Positions 1 to 7,451 are shown, numbered from the stretch's first letter. The stretch: DNA of 10,655 nucleotides from Sphingomonas sp. (GCA_025935515.1 JAICVC010000066.1:1-10655), one strand, 5' to 3'. Notes: generated from the sequence alone by a model not told the origin. Program-made: numbers and translations.

Positions 1-1273
1 ATGCCTCGCGGAGCGTGATCTTGCCGCGATAGACGCGGTCACTGTTGACCGGAGTCCAACTGCCGATGGTGATCGGCTCGTCATCGATCAGGCTGTCTGG
101 AGTCCAGCCCGCGCGCAGTGCCGCGAGATAGACGAACAGCTTGAACGCCGAACCCGGCTGCCTTCGCGCCTGGGTCACCCGGTTGAACGGCGATTGCGCG
201 TAATTCTTGCCGCCGACCATGGCGACCACGCGTCCGTCGGGCCGCATCGCGACCAGCGCGGCCTGGGCGTCGCCGATCTCCGCGCGGCTGACTGCGCGAA
301 CCGCCAGCCGCTGCAAGTCGCGGTCGAGCGTCGTTTCCACCTTCACTCTGCCAAAGTCGGACTCGAACGCCTGTGCCGCCGACGGCGCGACCCAGTCGGC
401 GAAATAGGTGCCGGCCGGCAGCTTCGCTTCCTGCGAGACCGGGCGCGCCAGCGACACCGAGCTCGCGCGCGCCGCGCTGATGGCGCCGGTATCGGCCATC
501 GCCTTGAGAACCAGCCGGCTGCGCTTCTGCGCAGCGGCCAGATGCTGCGTCGGCGCGAGCCGTGACGGCGCCTGCACCATCCCGGCAAGCATCGCCGATT
601 GCGCCAGCGACAGATTTTCCGGATCGCGATGGAAATAATGGTGCGAGGCGGCCCGCAGCCCGTAAACCCCGTCGCCGAAATAGATGCTCGACAGGTAGCG
701 CGAGAGGATCTCCTGCTTGGTGAGCCACGCCTCGAGCCAGAAGGCGATGATCACCTCCTGGGCCTTGCGCTTGATCGTCCGGTCTCCCGACAGGAAGCTG
801 GTCTTCGCAAGTTGCTGGGTGATGGTGCTCCCGCCCTGATGCAGGCCGCCGCCGCGAAGATCGGCGACCAGCGCCCGCCCGATTCCGCGGGGGTCAATTC
901 CCCAGTGGCGATAGAAGCGCCGGTCCTCGATCGAGATGAACGCCGCCGGAGTCACCGGGTTGAGCCTGGTCACGTCGATCGGCGCCTCCTTGATCGCGCC
1001 GCGAAGCGCGATCGGCCGGCCGTCATCGCTGGTCAGCAGCAGCGCGGGATCTTCGAGCGGCTCGAGCGCGCGCGACAACGGCGCCGTGATCACCAGCCAG
1101 AGCACGGTCAGGAAGATAACGGCCGCAATCGAATAGAGGACCACCGGCCAGCGCCGGCGCCGCGGCGGCACTGTTTCCGATGCTTCCGGCGATGGTGTGG
1201 GTTGCGTGAACGGGTCCGGCAGCTCCTCGACCGGCAGCCCGTCGCGGGTCCACACTGCGTCCCTCTCCGCCAC
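1..1273 (-). CDS. Class A penicillin-binding protein (PBP1A-type glycosyltransferase/transpeptidase), C-terminal part missing
   Basis: Bifunctional peptidoglycan synthase that polymerises lipid II glycan strands and cross-links their peptides at the outer face of the inner membrane. The window holds 424 codons; the 3' end lies beyond base 1. After an Arg/Pro-rich cytoplasmic tail there is one membrane helix (about residues 42-65), then a GT51 transglycosylase domain (about 80-245) with EDRRFYRHWGID (catalytic Glu116), GGSTITQQLAK, a second conserved Glu173 in RKAQE, and AMLAGMVQAPSRLAP. The transpeptidase domain begins near residue 310 and includes the nucleophile motif PGSAFK (Ser375, Lys378). 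The SxN and KTG motifs fall outside the window. No in-frame ATG exists near the start. GTG at 1273 is chosen because GGATGAGG lies five bases upstream; GTG at 1279 is an alternative. It is divergent from the solute-binding protein gene. The family call is firm, but the subclass (1A versus 1C) is not. Confidence 0.93.
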   Translation of the reverse strand, partial: MAERDAVWTRDGLPVEELPDPFTQPTPSPEASETVPPRRRRWPVVLYSIAAVIFLTVLWLVITAPLSRALEPLEDPALLLTSDDGRPIALRGAIKEAPIDVTRLNPVTPAAFISIEDRRFYRHWGIDPRGIGRALVADLRGGGLHQGGSTITQQLAKTSFLSGDRTIKRKAQEVIIAFWLEAWLTKQEILSRYLSSIYFGDGVYGLRAASHHYFHRDPENLSLAQSAMLAGMVQAPSRLAPTQHLAAAQKRSRLVLKAMADTGAISAARASSVSLARPVSQEAKLPAGTYFADWVAPSAAQAFESDFGRVKVETTLDRDLQRLAVRAVSRAEIGDAQAALVAMRPDGRVVAMVGGKNYAQSPFNRVTQARRQPGSAFKLFVYLAALRAGWTPDSLIDDEPITIGSWTPVNSDRVYRGKITLREA

Positions 1274-1305
1274 CCTCACCTCATCCGGACTCGCATACTG
1301 CCTTA

Positions 1306-1324
1306 CGGAAGTAATACACTTCCG
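1306..1324. promoter_or_regulatory. Perfect inverted repeat, candidate operator between divergent genes
   Basis: The arms CGGAAGT and ACTTCCG are exact reverse complements separated by AATAC. They lie 33 bases upstream of the penicillin-binding protein start and about 50 bases upstream of the solute-binding protein start, where RNA polymerase for either gene should bind. Size and symmetry fit a dimeric repressor site. A TA-rich stretch (GATATAT, 1327-1333) directly to the right could be a -10 region, but no good -35 partner is seen. The regulator is unknown and none is encoded in the window. Confidence 0.45.
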
Positions 1325-1376
1325 CCGATATATCCAGATGCTTGCTGAATGGAGCGTTGCGGGTAAACGAGCCGCC

Positions 1377-2840
1377 ATGCGGCGCCACTTTGCACTGCTG
1401 CCGATCGCGGCCCTGGTGATGATCCCGGCGGCGTGCCGCGACCAGCCTCAAGGCACCGTCAGGGCGGTGGTGATTGGCGGCGAGCCCAAGGTCCGCGATC
1501 CATACCTGGGCCCGGTTGCTCCGGAAGACGCGGTGTTGCTCCAGAACGTTGCGCAGGGGCTCGTTCGCTTCGATGCCGGCGGGAATGTCATCGGCGGCCT
1601 CGCCGAGCGCTGGAACGTCAGCAATGACGGGCTCAGCTACATCTTCCGGCTGGCCTCGGCCGAATGGCCAGACGGCAAAAAGATCAATGCGCAGCAAGTC
1701 GCGCGCCTGCTGAAGCGCCAGCTTTCGAGTCGAAGCCGGAACTCACTCAAGGATTCGCTCGGCGCAGTCGAAGACGTGGTGGCGATGACCGACCGGGTGA
1801 TCGAGATCCGGCTGCTGGCGCCGCGGCCGAACCTGCTTTCGCTGCTCGCCCAGCCCGAGCTTGCCATCCTCCGCGATCGCGACGGCACCGGCCCCTTCAC
1901 TGCAACACCGAGCGATGTGGCCGGGCGCGAGTTACGCCTGAGTCGCAGGATTCCGGGCGGAGACGATGAGGCGGAGCCTCAGCAGGAGGAGGTACTGCTG
2001 GCGGGCGCGTCTTCGGCGGACGCTGTCCGCGCTTTTGCGGACGACAAGGCGGACCTCGTCCTCGGCGGCACGTTCGCCGACCTTCCTCTTGCCCAGCGGG
2101 CGAAGCTGCCGCGCGGAACGCTGCGTTTCGACCCAGCGTCCGGGCTGTTCGGCTTGGTTCCGGCGCGGAGCGGCGGCGCTTTCGACGATCCCGCCGTTCG
2201 CCGCCTGCTCGCCCAGGCGCTCGACCGGCCGAACTACATCGGCCTGCTCGGAGTACCAGGCCTCGCTGCCCGGGCAACCGTGCTCGAACCGGGCCTGGAC
2301 GGCGTTCCAGCGCCTGTCGCGCCGGCGTGGTTCGCGACACCCCTCGGCGATCGGCTGGCGGCCCTTCGGGCACAATCGGACGAGCTGTTCGGTACCGACA
2401 AGCCGGTCGTCCGGATAGCGCTTCCCGAAGGCCCGGGATCCGATCTTCTGTTCCAGGAGATCGGCCGGGATTGGGGAACGATCGGGTTGACGATCGAGCG
2501 CGCGCCAAACGCGTCCAACGCCGATTTCGTCCTCGTCGACCAGGTCGCTCCGTCCGCTTCGCCCGCGTGGTTCGTCCGGCGCTTCCACTGCGGCGTGGTC
2601 GCAATCTGCGACCCTCAGGCGGACGAGCTGGCCGATGCCGCCCGGCAGACGCCGATCGCCGCCCAGCGCTACGCCTTGCTCGTGCAGGCTGCAGCGAAGA
2701 TCGACGACGCGCAGCTTTTTATCCCGATCGCCGCCCCGATCCGCTGGTCGTTGGTCTCGGAACGCATCCAGGGATTCGCCGGGAACCGTTACGCGCGCCA
2801 CACGCTCACCGATCTGGCGCAACAACCGGGCACGAACTGA
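1377..2840 (+). CDS. ABC-type peptide/nickel (family 5) solute-binding protein, probable lipoprotein
   Basis: Predicted periplasmic substrate-binding component of a peptide-type ABC transporter, 487 aa, slightly short for the family (about 500-550). The first 20 residues form a signal sequence (Arg-Arg then a hydrophobic stretch) ending in IPAAC. Cys20 with Ala at -1 and -2 suggests lipidation, although Pro at -3 is not the usual Leu. Family 5 hallmarks follow: an early segment EDAVLLQNVAQGLVRFD, then GLAERWNVSNDGLSYIFRL, EWPDGKKINAQQV and GTGPF near residue 170, and later FDDPAVRRLLAQALDR. The ligand is not predictable. The reading frame is open back to 1197, but that extension would overlap the divergent gene and lose the signal peptide, so ATG 1377 is used; ATG 1338 is possible. 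No permease or ATPase gene lies nearby, so it is an orphan binding protein here. The stop is one base before the DUF4112 start. Confidence 0.85.
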   Translation: MRRHFALLPIAALVMIPAACRDQPQGTVRAVVIGGEPKVRDPYLGPVAPEDAVLLQNVAQGLVRFDAGGNVIGGLAERWNVSNDGLSYIFRLASAEWPDGKKINAQQVARLLKRQLSSRSRNSLKDSLGAVEDVVAMTDRVIEIRLLAPRPNLLSLLAQPELAILRDRDGTGPFTATPSDVAGRELRLSRRIPGGDDEAEPQQEEVLLAGASSADAVRAFADDKADLVLGGTFADLPLAQRAKLPRGTLRFDPASGLFGLVPARSGGAFDDPAVRRLLAQALDRPNYIGLLGVPGLAARATVLEPGLDGVPAPVAPAWFATPLGDRLAALRAQSDELFGTDKPVVRIALPEGPGSDLLFQEIGRDWGTIGLTIERAPNASNADFVLVDQVAPSASPAWFVRRFHCGVVAICDPQADELADAARQTPIAAQRYALLVQAAAKIDDAQLFIPIAAPIRWSLVSERIQGFAGNRYARHTLTDLAQQPGTN

Positions 2841-2841
2841 G

Positions 2842-3270
2842 ATGCCGATCCCGAACGAGCAGCGGCTTCCTTTCCCTCCGCTGGGCACCGATCCGCAGTC
2901 GGTGCGCCAGCGTGTTGAGGCGATGGAAAGGCTGCTCGAGCGGATGGTCGTGATCCCCGGCATCAACCGTCCGGTCGGGCTCGACGTGATACTCGATTTG
3001 ATCCCCGGAGTCGGCGGGGTCGCAGCGACGGCGCTTGGCGCCTATATCGTCTGGGAGGCGAGAAACCTCGGCATGACCAAGTGGCAGATCAGTCGCATGG
3101 CAGGGAATGTCGGGATCGACTTCGTGCTCGGCTTGATTCCGTGGGTCGGCGCGATCCCCGACTTCTTCTTCCGTTCCAACACCCGCAATTTGCGGATCGT
3201 CAAACGCCATCTCGACAAGCACCACGCCGCCGGAGCAACGGTCGAGGGCGAGGTCGTGCGCCGCCCCTAG
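2842..3270 (+). CDS. DUF4112 family small membrane protein
   Basis: A 142 aa protein matching the DUF4112 family, whose biochemical role is unknown. Recognisable segments are RLLERMVVIPGINRPVGLD, LDLIPGVGGVAATALGAYIV (first hydrophobic segment, about residues 50-70) and DFVLGLIPWVGAIPDFFF (second, about 93-111). The paired L(I)PxVG motifs before each hydrophobic segment are typical of the family. A basic tail follows. The ATG comes one base after the TGA of the solute-binding protein, without a clear Shine-Dalgarno sequence of its own, so translation probably depends on ribosomes finishing the upstream gene. Its TAG overlaps the stop of the convergent tonB-like gene within a shared CTAG. The family assignment is from pattern memory and I consider it reliable. 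Confidence 0.87.
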   Translation: MPIPNEQRLPFPPLGTDPQSVRQRVEAMERLLERMVVIPGINRPVGLDVILDLIPGVGGVAATALGAYIVWEARNLGMTKWQISRMAGNVGIDFVLGLIPWVGAIPDFFFRSNTRNLRIVKRHLDKHHAAGATVEGEVVRRP

Positions 3271-3986
3271 CGATGGGGAATCCACTCATGCTCGCCATCG
3301 ATCGTATCGCCGATCGGGCGTCCAAAGCGGTCGGTGCTCGGCCGATAGCGGAAGCGCTGGACGATCAGGCGGCAGGTGAGCGCGTCAAGCTCGGGGACTC
3401 CGCTCGACTGGGTGACCGTGCAACGACTGACGAGGCCGCTCGGCTCGACCCGGAATGACAGGCCGACGACGCCGCCGATACCCGCCTCGCGCAGGTGTCG
3501 CGGATAATCGCGTGGAGTGATTGCGCCGGCGATCTGCTCGAGGTCGGTGCCACCCCCGCCTGCGCCATAATCATTACCGCCACTGCCGCCCCCGGCGCCG
3601 GCACCAACCGCCGGGCCCGTCCCAGTCCCGCCCCCCGACGGCGCGGCCGACGGCTGGACAGGCACGATCGGCGTGACCGAGGGCGGCGCATGCGACGGCT
3701 TTGGACCGGGCGAGCCACCGGGCTTCTCGGGCTGCTCTTTCGGCGCGGCCGGCGGACTTCGTTCGGCCAGCACCCGCGTCTCGGCCGGCGGCGTCTGCGG
3801 GGGTGGCGGCTTGGCGAGCGTGATGTCGATCAGCCGCTGCACGACGTCTCCCGGGCGACGCACGTCGACCCTCAATCCGCTCAGCAGGACGAAGGCGAAC
3901 GCGGCCTGCACGAGCACGACCGCGGCAAGCGCAGTGACGCGCTCCCGCGGCCGAACGATTCGACGATGATCAGCGTAAGCGGGCAC
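3267..3986 (-). CDS. TonB-like energy transducer with C-terminal TonB domain
   Basis: A 239 aa protein built like TonB: a short basic cytoplasmic N-terminus, one membrane anchor (about residues 18-38), a Pro-rich periplasmic region (59-115), a Gly-rich linker (118-147), and a TonB C-terminal domain (about 155-239) containing DYPRHLREAGIGGVVGLSFRV and RFRYRPSTDRFGRPIGD. TonB proteins pass proton-motive force from ExbB/ExbD to outer-membrane receptors, but no exbB, exbD or receptor gene is present here, so the partner is unknown. Cys189 and Cys205 in the C-terminal domain may form a disulfide. The start is GTG at 3986; an ATG slightly upstream (at 4003) is out of frame and soon reaches a stop. 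It lies 19 bases downstream of the glycine-zipper gene on the same strand and may share its transcript. Its stop overlaps that of the convergent DUF4112 gene. Confidence 0.88.
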   Translation of the reverse strand: MPAYADHRRIVRPRERVTALAAVVLVQAAFAFVLLSGLRVDVRRPGDVVQRLIDITLAKPPPPQTPPAETRVLAERSPPAAPKEQPEKPGGSPGPKPSHAPPSVTPIVPVQPSAAPSGGGTGTGPAVGAGAGGGSGGNDYGAGGGGTDLEQIAGAITPRDYPRHLREAGIGGVVGLSFRVEPSGLVSRCTVTQSSGVPELDALTCRLIVQRFRYRPSTDRFGRPIGDTIDGEHEWIPHR

Positions 3987-4005
3987 CGCCGGGCCCGCTC
4001 ATGCC

Positions 4006-4329
4006 TTAGCGGTAATAGCAGCGGTGACGGGCCGACATGCTGCGGTCGATCGCGCCGCCGGCAACGACTCCGCCGACCGCGCCCGCCGCCGCGCCGAGCA
4101 GGCCGCCGCCAATTACCTGGCTGCCGACCACCGCGCCGGTGACTCCGCCGACCACCTTGCCGGTCGCGGCCGACGAGTGGCGGCAATATTTGCGCGCATA
4201 ATGGGTCTTGCCCTGGTAGCGGTGCTTGTGCGGATAATAGGTTGAATGCGCGTTCGCGGGCGCCATTACCGGCACGCCGCTAGTCGCGACGAGCGCCGCT
4301 GCCGACATGATCTTGATGATGTTTCGCAT
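4006..4329 (-). CDS. Exported glycine-zipper protein (17 kDa antigen-like)
   Basis: A 107 aa envelope protein. A signal peptide covers about residues 1-27, with probable cleavage after APANA. A His/Tyr/Lys-rich segment (YYPHKHRYQGKTHYARKYCR) follows, then a glycine-zipper stretch (about 56-92) with repeated small-residue spacing such as GKVVGGVTGAVVGSQVIGGG and AGAVGGVVAGG, and a short basic end. Glycine zippers of this type insert two close-packed helices into a membrane and occur in outer-membrane lipoproteins and surface antigens. This protein lacks a lipobox, so it is exported but probably not lipidated. The reading frame stays open upstream to 4428, but ATG 4329 is chosen because it places the signal peptide at the N-terminus and has a purine-rich AGAGAAAG upstream. 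Precise function is unknown. Confidence 0.8.
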   Translation of the reverse strand: MRNIIKIMSAAALVATSGVPVMAPANAHSTYYPHKHRYQGKTHYARKYCRHSSAATGKVVGGVTGAVVGSQVIGGGLLGAAAGAVGGVVAGGAIDRSMSARHRCYYR

Positions 4330-4526
4330 GAGCCAGTCTTTCTCTCGTGTCCGTTTCGCGATTCTAACGACAATTTCTGAACCGTGTTTCGCGCCCAGGC
4401 CCGGTAACGACCAGCCGTGCGCAGCCAAAGGCGCGCCGAGGTGGAAACCATTCGCGATTAACAGCAGTTGCCCATCGCGGTTCCGCTGTAATGCCCCAGC
4501 GCCTCAAAATTGCTAGAATGAACGGC

Positions 4527-4532
4527 AGGGGG
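4527..4532 (+). promoter_or_regulatory. Ribosome-binding site of the MAPEG gene
   Basis: AGGGGG, eight bases before the ATG at 4541, supports that start. The rest of the 211-base divergent region (4330-4540) must hold promoters for the glycine-zipper and MAPEG genes, but I see no convincing -35/-10 pair. It contains a small GCGG-TT-CCGC palindrome (4477-4486) of unknown meaning. Confidence 0.6.
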
Positions 4533-4540
4533 CGCAAAAC

Positions 4541-5053
4541 ATGACTCAAGACCAGCGCACGGTCGCGGTCGGCGCAGCGAGCGGCATCGCCGGCATGATC
4601 ATTCTCGTCTGGGGATTGTCGGCGGTCATCCCACAGCCCCTCATCGCCGATACCGCTGCCGATCGGCTCTCTTACGCCCTGCGATGGGCGGTCCTCCCGG
4701 CGCTGACTCTGTTGGCGATGATCGCCGCCGTCGGAAACGCACGGTTCGCGAGCGAAGCGATCGATCCGACGCTCGGCAAGGAAAGCCGGAAGATGGTGGT
4801 CGATGGGCGCGTCGCCGACAACACGACCCAGCAATTGCTGTTGTTCCTGGTCGGGATCCTCGCGCTATCGGTGACCTTGCCTGTTGCCCGGCTGAATGTC
4901 GTGGCGGCACTCGCTATCACCTTCGTCATCGTCCGCATCGCCTTCTGGATCGGCTACCGGATCAACCCCGTCCACCGCGCCTTCGGCTTCGCCGCGACCG
5001 CCTACATGAACCTCGGGATGCTGCTCGCTTCGCTGTGGCTGTGGCTGCGCTAG
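4541..5053 (+). CDS. MAPEG family integral membrane protein
   Basis: A 170 aa polytopic membrane protein with hydrophobic segments near residues 8-30, 46-65, 97-134 and 148-168. It resembles the MAPEG superfamily (membrane-associated eicosanoid and glutathione metabolism proteins): a loop containing NTTQQLLLFLVGILALS before a helix, then RIAFWIGYRINPVHRAFGF and a final helix containing AYMNLGMLLASLWL. Bacterial members include glutathione transferase-like enzymes, but many have no known substrate, and no catalytic assignment is possible here. The gene stands alone on the plus strand, divergent from the glycine-zipper gene. Its TAG shares a CTAG with the stop of the convergent CAP-domain gene. 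Confidence 0.82.
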   Translation: MTQDQRTVAVGAASGIAGMIILVWGLSAVIPQPLIADTAADRLSYALRWAVLPALTLLAMIAAVGNARFASEAIDPTLGKESRKMVVDGRVADNTTQQLLLFLVGILALSVTLPVARLNVVAALAITFVIVRIAFWIGYRINPVHRAFGFAATAYMNLGMLLASLWLWLR

Positions 5054-5568
5054 GAAACCCAGCGGCCGTCGATATTGCCCGCGCCCGAGTAGCGGCAGAC
5101 CAGATAATCGACCCGGCCGGTCGATGCGACCGCGCAACCGACCCGCGTCGTCGTCGGCCAGATCATCTGCGTGTAATGCGCGACGTCGGCCCAGCTGCCG
5201 GTGCGGCTGTTGTTGGGGAAGACGCCCGGCCGGAACCAGCGTCGTTCCGACGCCCAGGCGCCGACCATTGCCTCGACCGGATAATAGCCGCGCGAACCCA
5301 TCCACAGATTCTCGCCGACGCCCGGACGCATGCGGCGGTTCGAGTGCTGGAAGCGCGAGGTCAGCGCGATTTGCTGTGCATAGGCGGCGGCCGCGGCACC
5401 GAGCGCATTGTCCCACGCCAGGGGCGGCCTGCCGGCCCGCGCGCGCTCGGCGTTGTGCGCGGCGAGGATGCGTGCCGGGAACTGCGTCGCGAAGGTGGAG
5501 TAAGAGACAGCGCTGGCCGGCGTGGATGCGCTTGCCGCGAGCAGCATCAGGACAACAGCGATGCGCAA
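5050..5568 (-). CDS. Exported CAP (SCP/PR-1) domain protein
   Basis: A 172 aa secreted or periplasmic protein with one CAP domain. The signal peptide covers residues 1-20 (cleavage after PASA). CAP signatures are present: AAHNAERARAGRPPLAWD (CAP1-like, His38), GENLW (Glu86), HYTQMIW (His131) and CRYSGAGN near the end. His38, Glu86 and His131 could form the usual metal or catalytic pocket, and Cys145 and Cys158 are placed for a disulfide. Bacterial CAP proteins are poorly characterised, with proposed roles in cell-wall or lipid binding. The start is TTG at 5568, since a strong GGGAGGG lies four bases upstream and the signal peptide then begins at once (MRIAVVLML). The frame stays open to another TTG at 5595, which would place the ribosome-binding site inside the coding region. 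The gene converges with the MAPEG gene. Confidence 0.9.
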   Translation of the reverse strand: MRIAVVLMLLAASASTPASAVSYSTFATQFPARILAAHNAERARAGRPPLAWDNALGAAAAAYAQQIALTSRFQHSNRRMRPGVGENLWMGSRGYYPVEAMVGAWASERRWFRPGVFPNNSRTGSWADVAHYTQMIWPTTTRVGCAVASTGRVDYLVCRYSGAGNIDGRWVS

Positions 5569-5572
5569 CGAA

Positions 5573-5579
5573 CCCTCCC
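5573..5579 (-). promoter_or_regulatory. Ribosome-binding site fixing the TTG start of the CAP gene
   Basis: On the minus strand GGGAGGG sits four bases before TTG 5568. It is one of the strongest Shine-Dalgarno sequences in the window and decides the rare TTG start over the upstream in-frame TTG at 5595. Confidence 0.7.
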
Positions 5580-5703
5580 AGGTATTGCCGGGCAAAGGTT
5601 ATCGAACAAACAGTTTGCTGCGAGAGGCGGGAGCCCGTCGCCGCCGACGCTTCGACTCGGCTCGTCGTAAATCAGGCCGTTGAGAACAGCCGCTTAATGG
5701 AAA

Positions 5704-6735
5704 TCAATCGCCGCTGATCGCCGGATCGATCGTTTCGGGATGGTCGATGATGGGCTTTCCGACGTCCCCCTGGCCGACCGTTCGACCGGCCATCTCCAGC
5801 ATCCGTTCGAGCGGCACGCGCGCCCGCTCCATGACTTCGGGTGAAAGCTCGATCCTCGGCTGAAGGTCGCGCAGCGCAACATAAAGCTTCTCGAGCGTGT
5901 TCAGCGCCATGTACGGGCACATGTTGCAATTGCAGTTCCCGTCGCCGCCGGGGACTCCGATGAAGGTCTTGCCCGGCGCCGCTTTCTCCATCTGGTGGAT
6001 GATGTGCGGCTCGGTCGCGACCAGGATCGTGTCGGCCGGACTGTTCAGCGCAAAGTCGAGGATCGACTTGGTCGAGCCGACATGGTCCGCGTGGTCGATG
6101 ATGTGCGGCGGGCATTCGGGATGCGCGGCCACCGGCGCGTCGGGATGCTCCGCCTTCAGCTTCAGCAGTTCGGTCTCGCTGAAGGCCTGGTGGACGATGC
6201 AGATGCCCGGCCACAGCAGCATCTCCCGTCCGGTCTTGCGCGCCAGATAGCCGCCGAGATGCCGGTCGGGGCCGAAGATGATTTTCTGCCCTTCCGGGAT
6301 CTGGTCGAGGATGATCTTGGCGCTGCTCGAGGTGACGATGATGTCGGAAAGCGCTTTCACCGCCGCCGAGCAGTTGATGTAGGTCAGCGCGATATGATCC
6401 GGGTGCGCGGCGCGGAACGCCGCAAACTGATCGGGCGGGCAGCTGGCCTCGAGGCTGCAGCCGGCGTCCATGTCTGGCAGGACGACGATTTTTTCGGGGG
6501 ATAGGATTTTCGCCGTCTCGGCCATGAACCGGACGCCGCAGAAAGCGATCACCTCGGCGTCGGTTTCCGCCGCCTTGCGCGACAAGTCGAGGCTGTCGCC
6601 GACGAAATCCGCAAGGTCCTGGATTTCCGGCTTCTGATAATAATGCGCGAGGATCACCGCATTGCGCTCGCGCTTCAGCCGCTCGATCTCGGCGAGCAGG
6701 TCGAGGCCCTTCAGGCTTGCAGTCTGAACCGTCAT
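5704..6735 (-). CDS. nadA: Quinolinate synthase NadA
   Basis: NadA condenses iminoaspartate with dihydroxyacetone phosphate to form quinolinate, the second step of de novo NAD synthesis, using an oxygen-sensitive [4Fe-4S] cluster in the cytoplasm. The 343 aa protein has the usual length of the shorter NadA type. Conserved pieces include LAHYYQKPEIQDLADFVGDS, FCGVRFMAETAKILSP, DMDAGCSLEASCP, YINCSAAVKALSD, CTSS-like VTSSSA, FGPDRHLGGY, HPECPP and a CNCNMCPYM segment. The three cluster ligands are most likely Cys93, Cys208 and Cys273. It starts with ATG overlapping the TGA of the DUF4230 gene by four bases (ATGA), so the two are probably translationally coupled. The partners NadB (or aspartate dehydrogenase) and NadC are not in the window, and no NAD-responsive operator is evident. 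It is the last gene of a five-gene minus-strand run. Confidence 0.98.
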   Translation of the reverse strand: MTVQTASLKGLDLLAEIERLKRERNAVILAHYYQKPEIQDLADFVGDSLDLSRKAAETDAEVIAFCGVRFMAETAKILSPEKIVVLPDMDAGCSLEASCPPDQFAAFRAAHPDHIALTYINCSAAVKALSDIIVTSSSAKIILDQIPEGQKIIFGPDRHLGGYLARKTGREMLLWPGICIVHQAFSETELLKLKAEHPDAPVAAHPECPPHIIDHADHVGSTKSILDFALNSPADTILVATEPHIIHQMEKAAPGKTFIGVPGGDGNCNCNMCPYMALNTLEKLYVALRDLQPRIELSPEVMERARVPLERMLEMAGRTVGQGDVGKPIIDHPETIDPAISGD

Positions 6736-7451
6736 TTCTGTCCCTGCGCGGCGCGGCGGCGCTCCGCTTCCTTGATCGCCTCCTCATATGGGATCGAGAG
6801 GTCGAGATAGGAAGCATCGTCACTACCCTCGGTGGGGAAGCGGGCTACGACCTTGGCATCCTTGAATCCCGCTGCCACCAGCGGCATCGCGAAGCTGCGC
6901 TCGATCGCCGCTCGGGCCGCCTGGCGCGCAAGGCGCATCTGGGTCGCACCCTGTGCCTGCTTGCGAAGATCTGCCACCGCCTTGGCGCGGTTGGCGGAAT
7001 CGAGCTGCTGATTGGCGTTGGTCAGCGCGGACAATACCCCGCCCGCGCCATATTCCTGGGCCGCCGCGATATCGACGTCGGGCCCCGCAATCTCGATCTC
7101 CGGGAGCTGTACCCTCAGCGTGCTGGTCGACGCGTCCCAGCTGACGTCCCTGGGCTGGAGCTTCGACAGGTCGAGCTCGTAGCGGACGTCGCCCGGCAGG
7201 ATCAAAGTCCGCTTGGCCGAGAAGCCCAGGCGATTGGTTTCGCTGGTCGTCACTGAAACGTAGCGCGCGACGAAGGCGATGAGCCGGTTCTGCGCGCGCA
7301 TCGATTCGAGGCTCGCACTGGCGATGGTCGTGGGGTTGGGCCCGCCGAACAGCCGGTCGGCGATGCCGGTGGTGACGCCGACCAGCACGCCGAGCACCAG
7401 CGCCACGGCGACCATGGCGAGCACGAGCGGCTTGTTCAGGCGGCGGTCCAT
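6732..7451 (-). CDS. DUF4230 family membrane-anchored protein
   Basis: A 239 aa protein with an N-terminal membrane anchor (about residues 9-30) and a large region that should lie in the periplasm. The body matches the DUF4230 family, including LIAFVARYVSVTTSE, a Leu/Pro turn LILPGDVRYELDLSKL, and a beta-rich segment around LRVQLPEIEIAGPDVD. A helical stretch (about 145-195) rich in Ala, Gln and Arg follows. The family has no established function. The start ATG lies within the end of the MBL-fold gene (16-base overlap), and its stop overlaps the nadA start by four bases, so it is tightly held between two cytoplasmic metabolic genes. Whether it has any link to NAD metabolism or Fe-S handling is unknown. 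Confidence 0.82.
   Translation of the reverse strand: MDRRLNKPLVLAMVAVALVLGVLVGVTTGIADRLFGGPNPTTIASASLESMRAQNRLIAFVARYVSVTTSETNRLGFSAKRTLILPGDVRYELDLSKLQPRDVSWDASTSTLRVQLPEIEIAGPDVDIAAAQEYGAGGVLSALTNANQQLDSANRAKAVADLRKQAQGATQMRLARQAARAAIERSFAMPLVAAGFKDAKVVARFPTEGSDDASYLDLSIPYEEAIKEAERRRAAQGQK

Noticed and set aside
1197..1376. N-terminal extension of the solute-binding protein
   Set aside because: It would overlap the divergent gene and the palindrome and would bury the signal peptide.
1932..2966. Long minus-strand open frame (344 codons) opposite the solute-binding protein
   Set aside because: Its translation is Arg-rich and low in recognisable motifs, typical of antisense frames in GC-rich DNA; the plus-strand frame has clear family 5 signatures.
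4330..4428. N-terminal extension of the glycine-zipper protein
   Set aside because: The extra 33 residues would precede a normal signal peptide; a purine-rich ribosome-binding site sits before the internal ATG.
4684..5670. Plus-strand open frame of 328 codons
   Set aside because: It overlaps the MAPEG gene in another frame and runs antisense to the CAP gene; the translation has no recognisable domain and is Arg/Ala-biased.
5569..5703. Rho-independent terminator after nadA
   Set aside because: GC-rich partial inverted repeats are present on the minus strand, but none is followed by a T-run; no small gene is seen here either.
5672..6823. Minus-strand open frame of 383 codons overlapping nadA
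   Set aside because: It is a shifted frame of nadA and the start of its upstream neighbour; the nadA frame has all conserved motifs.
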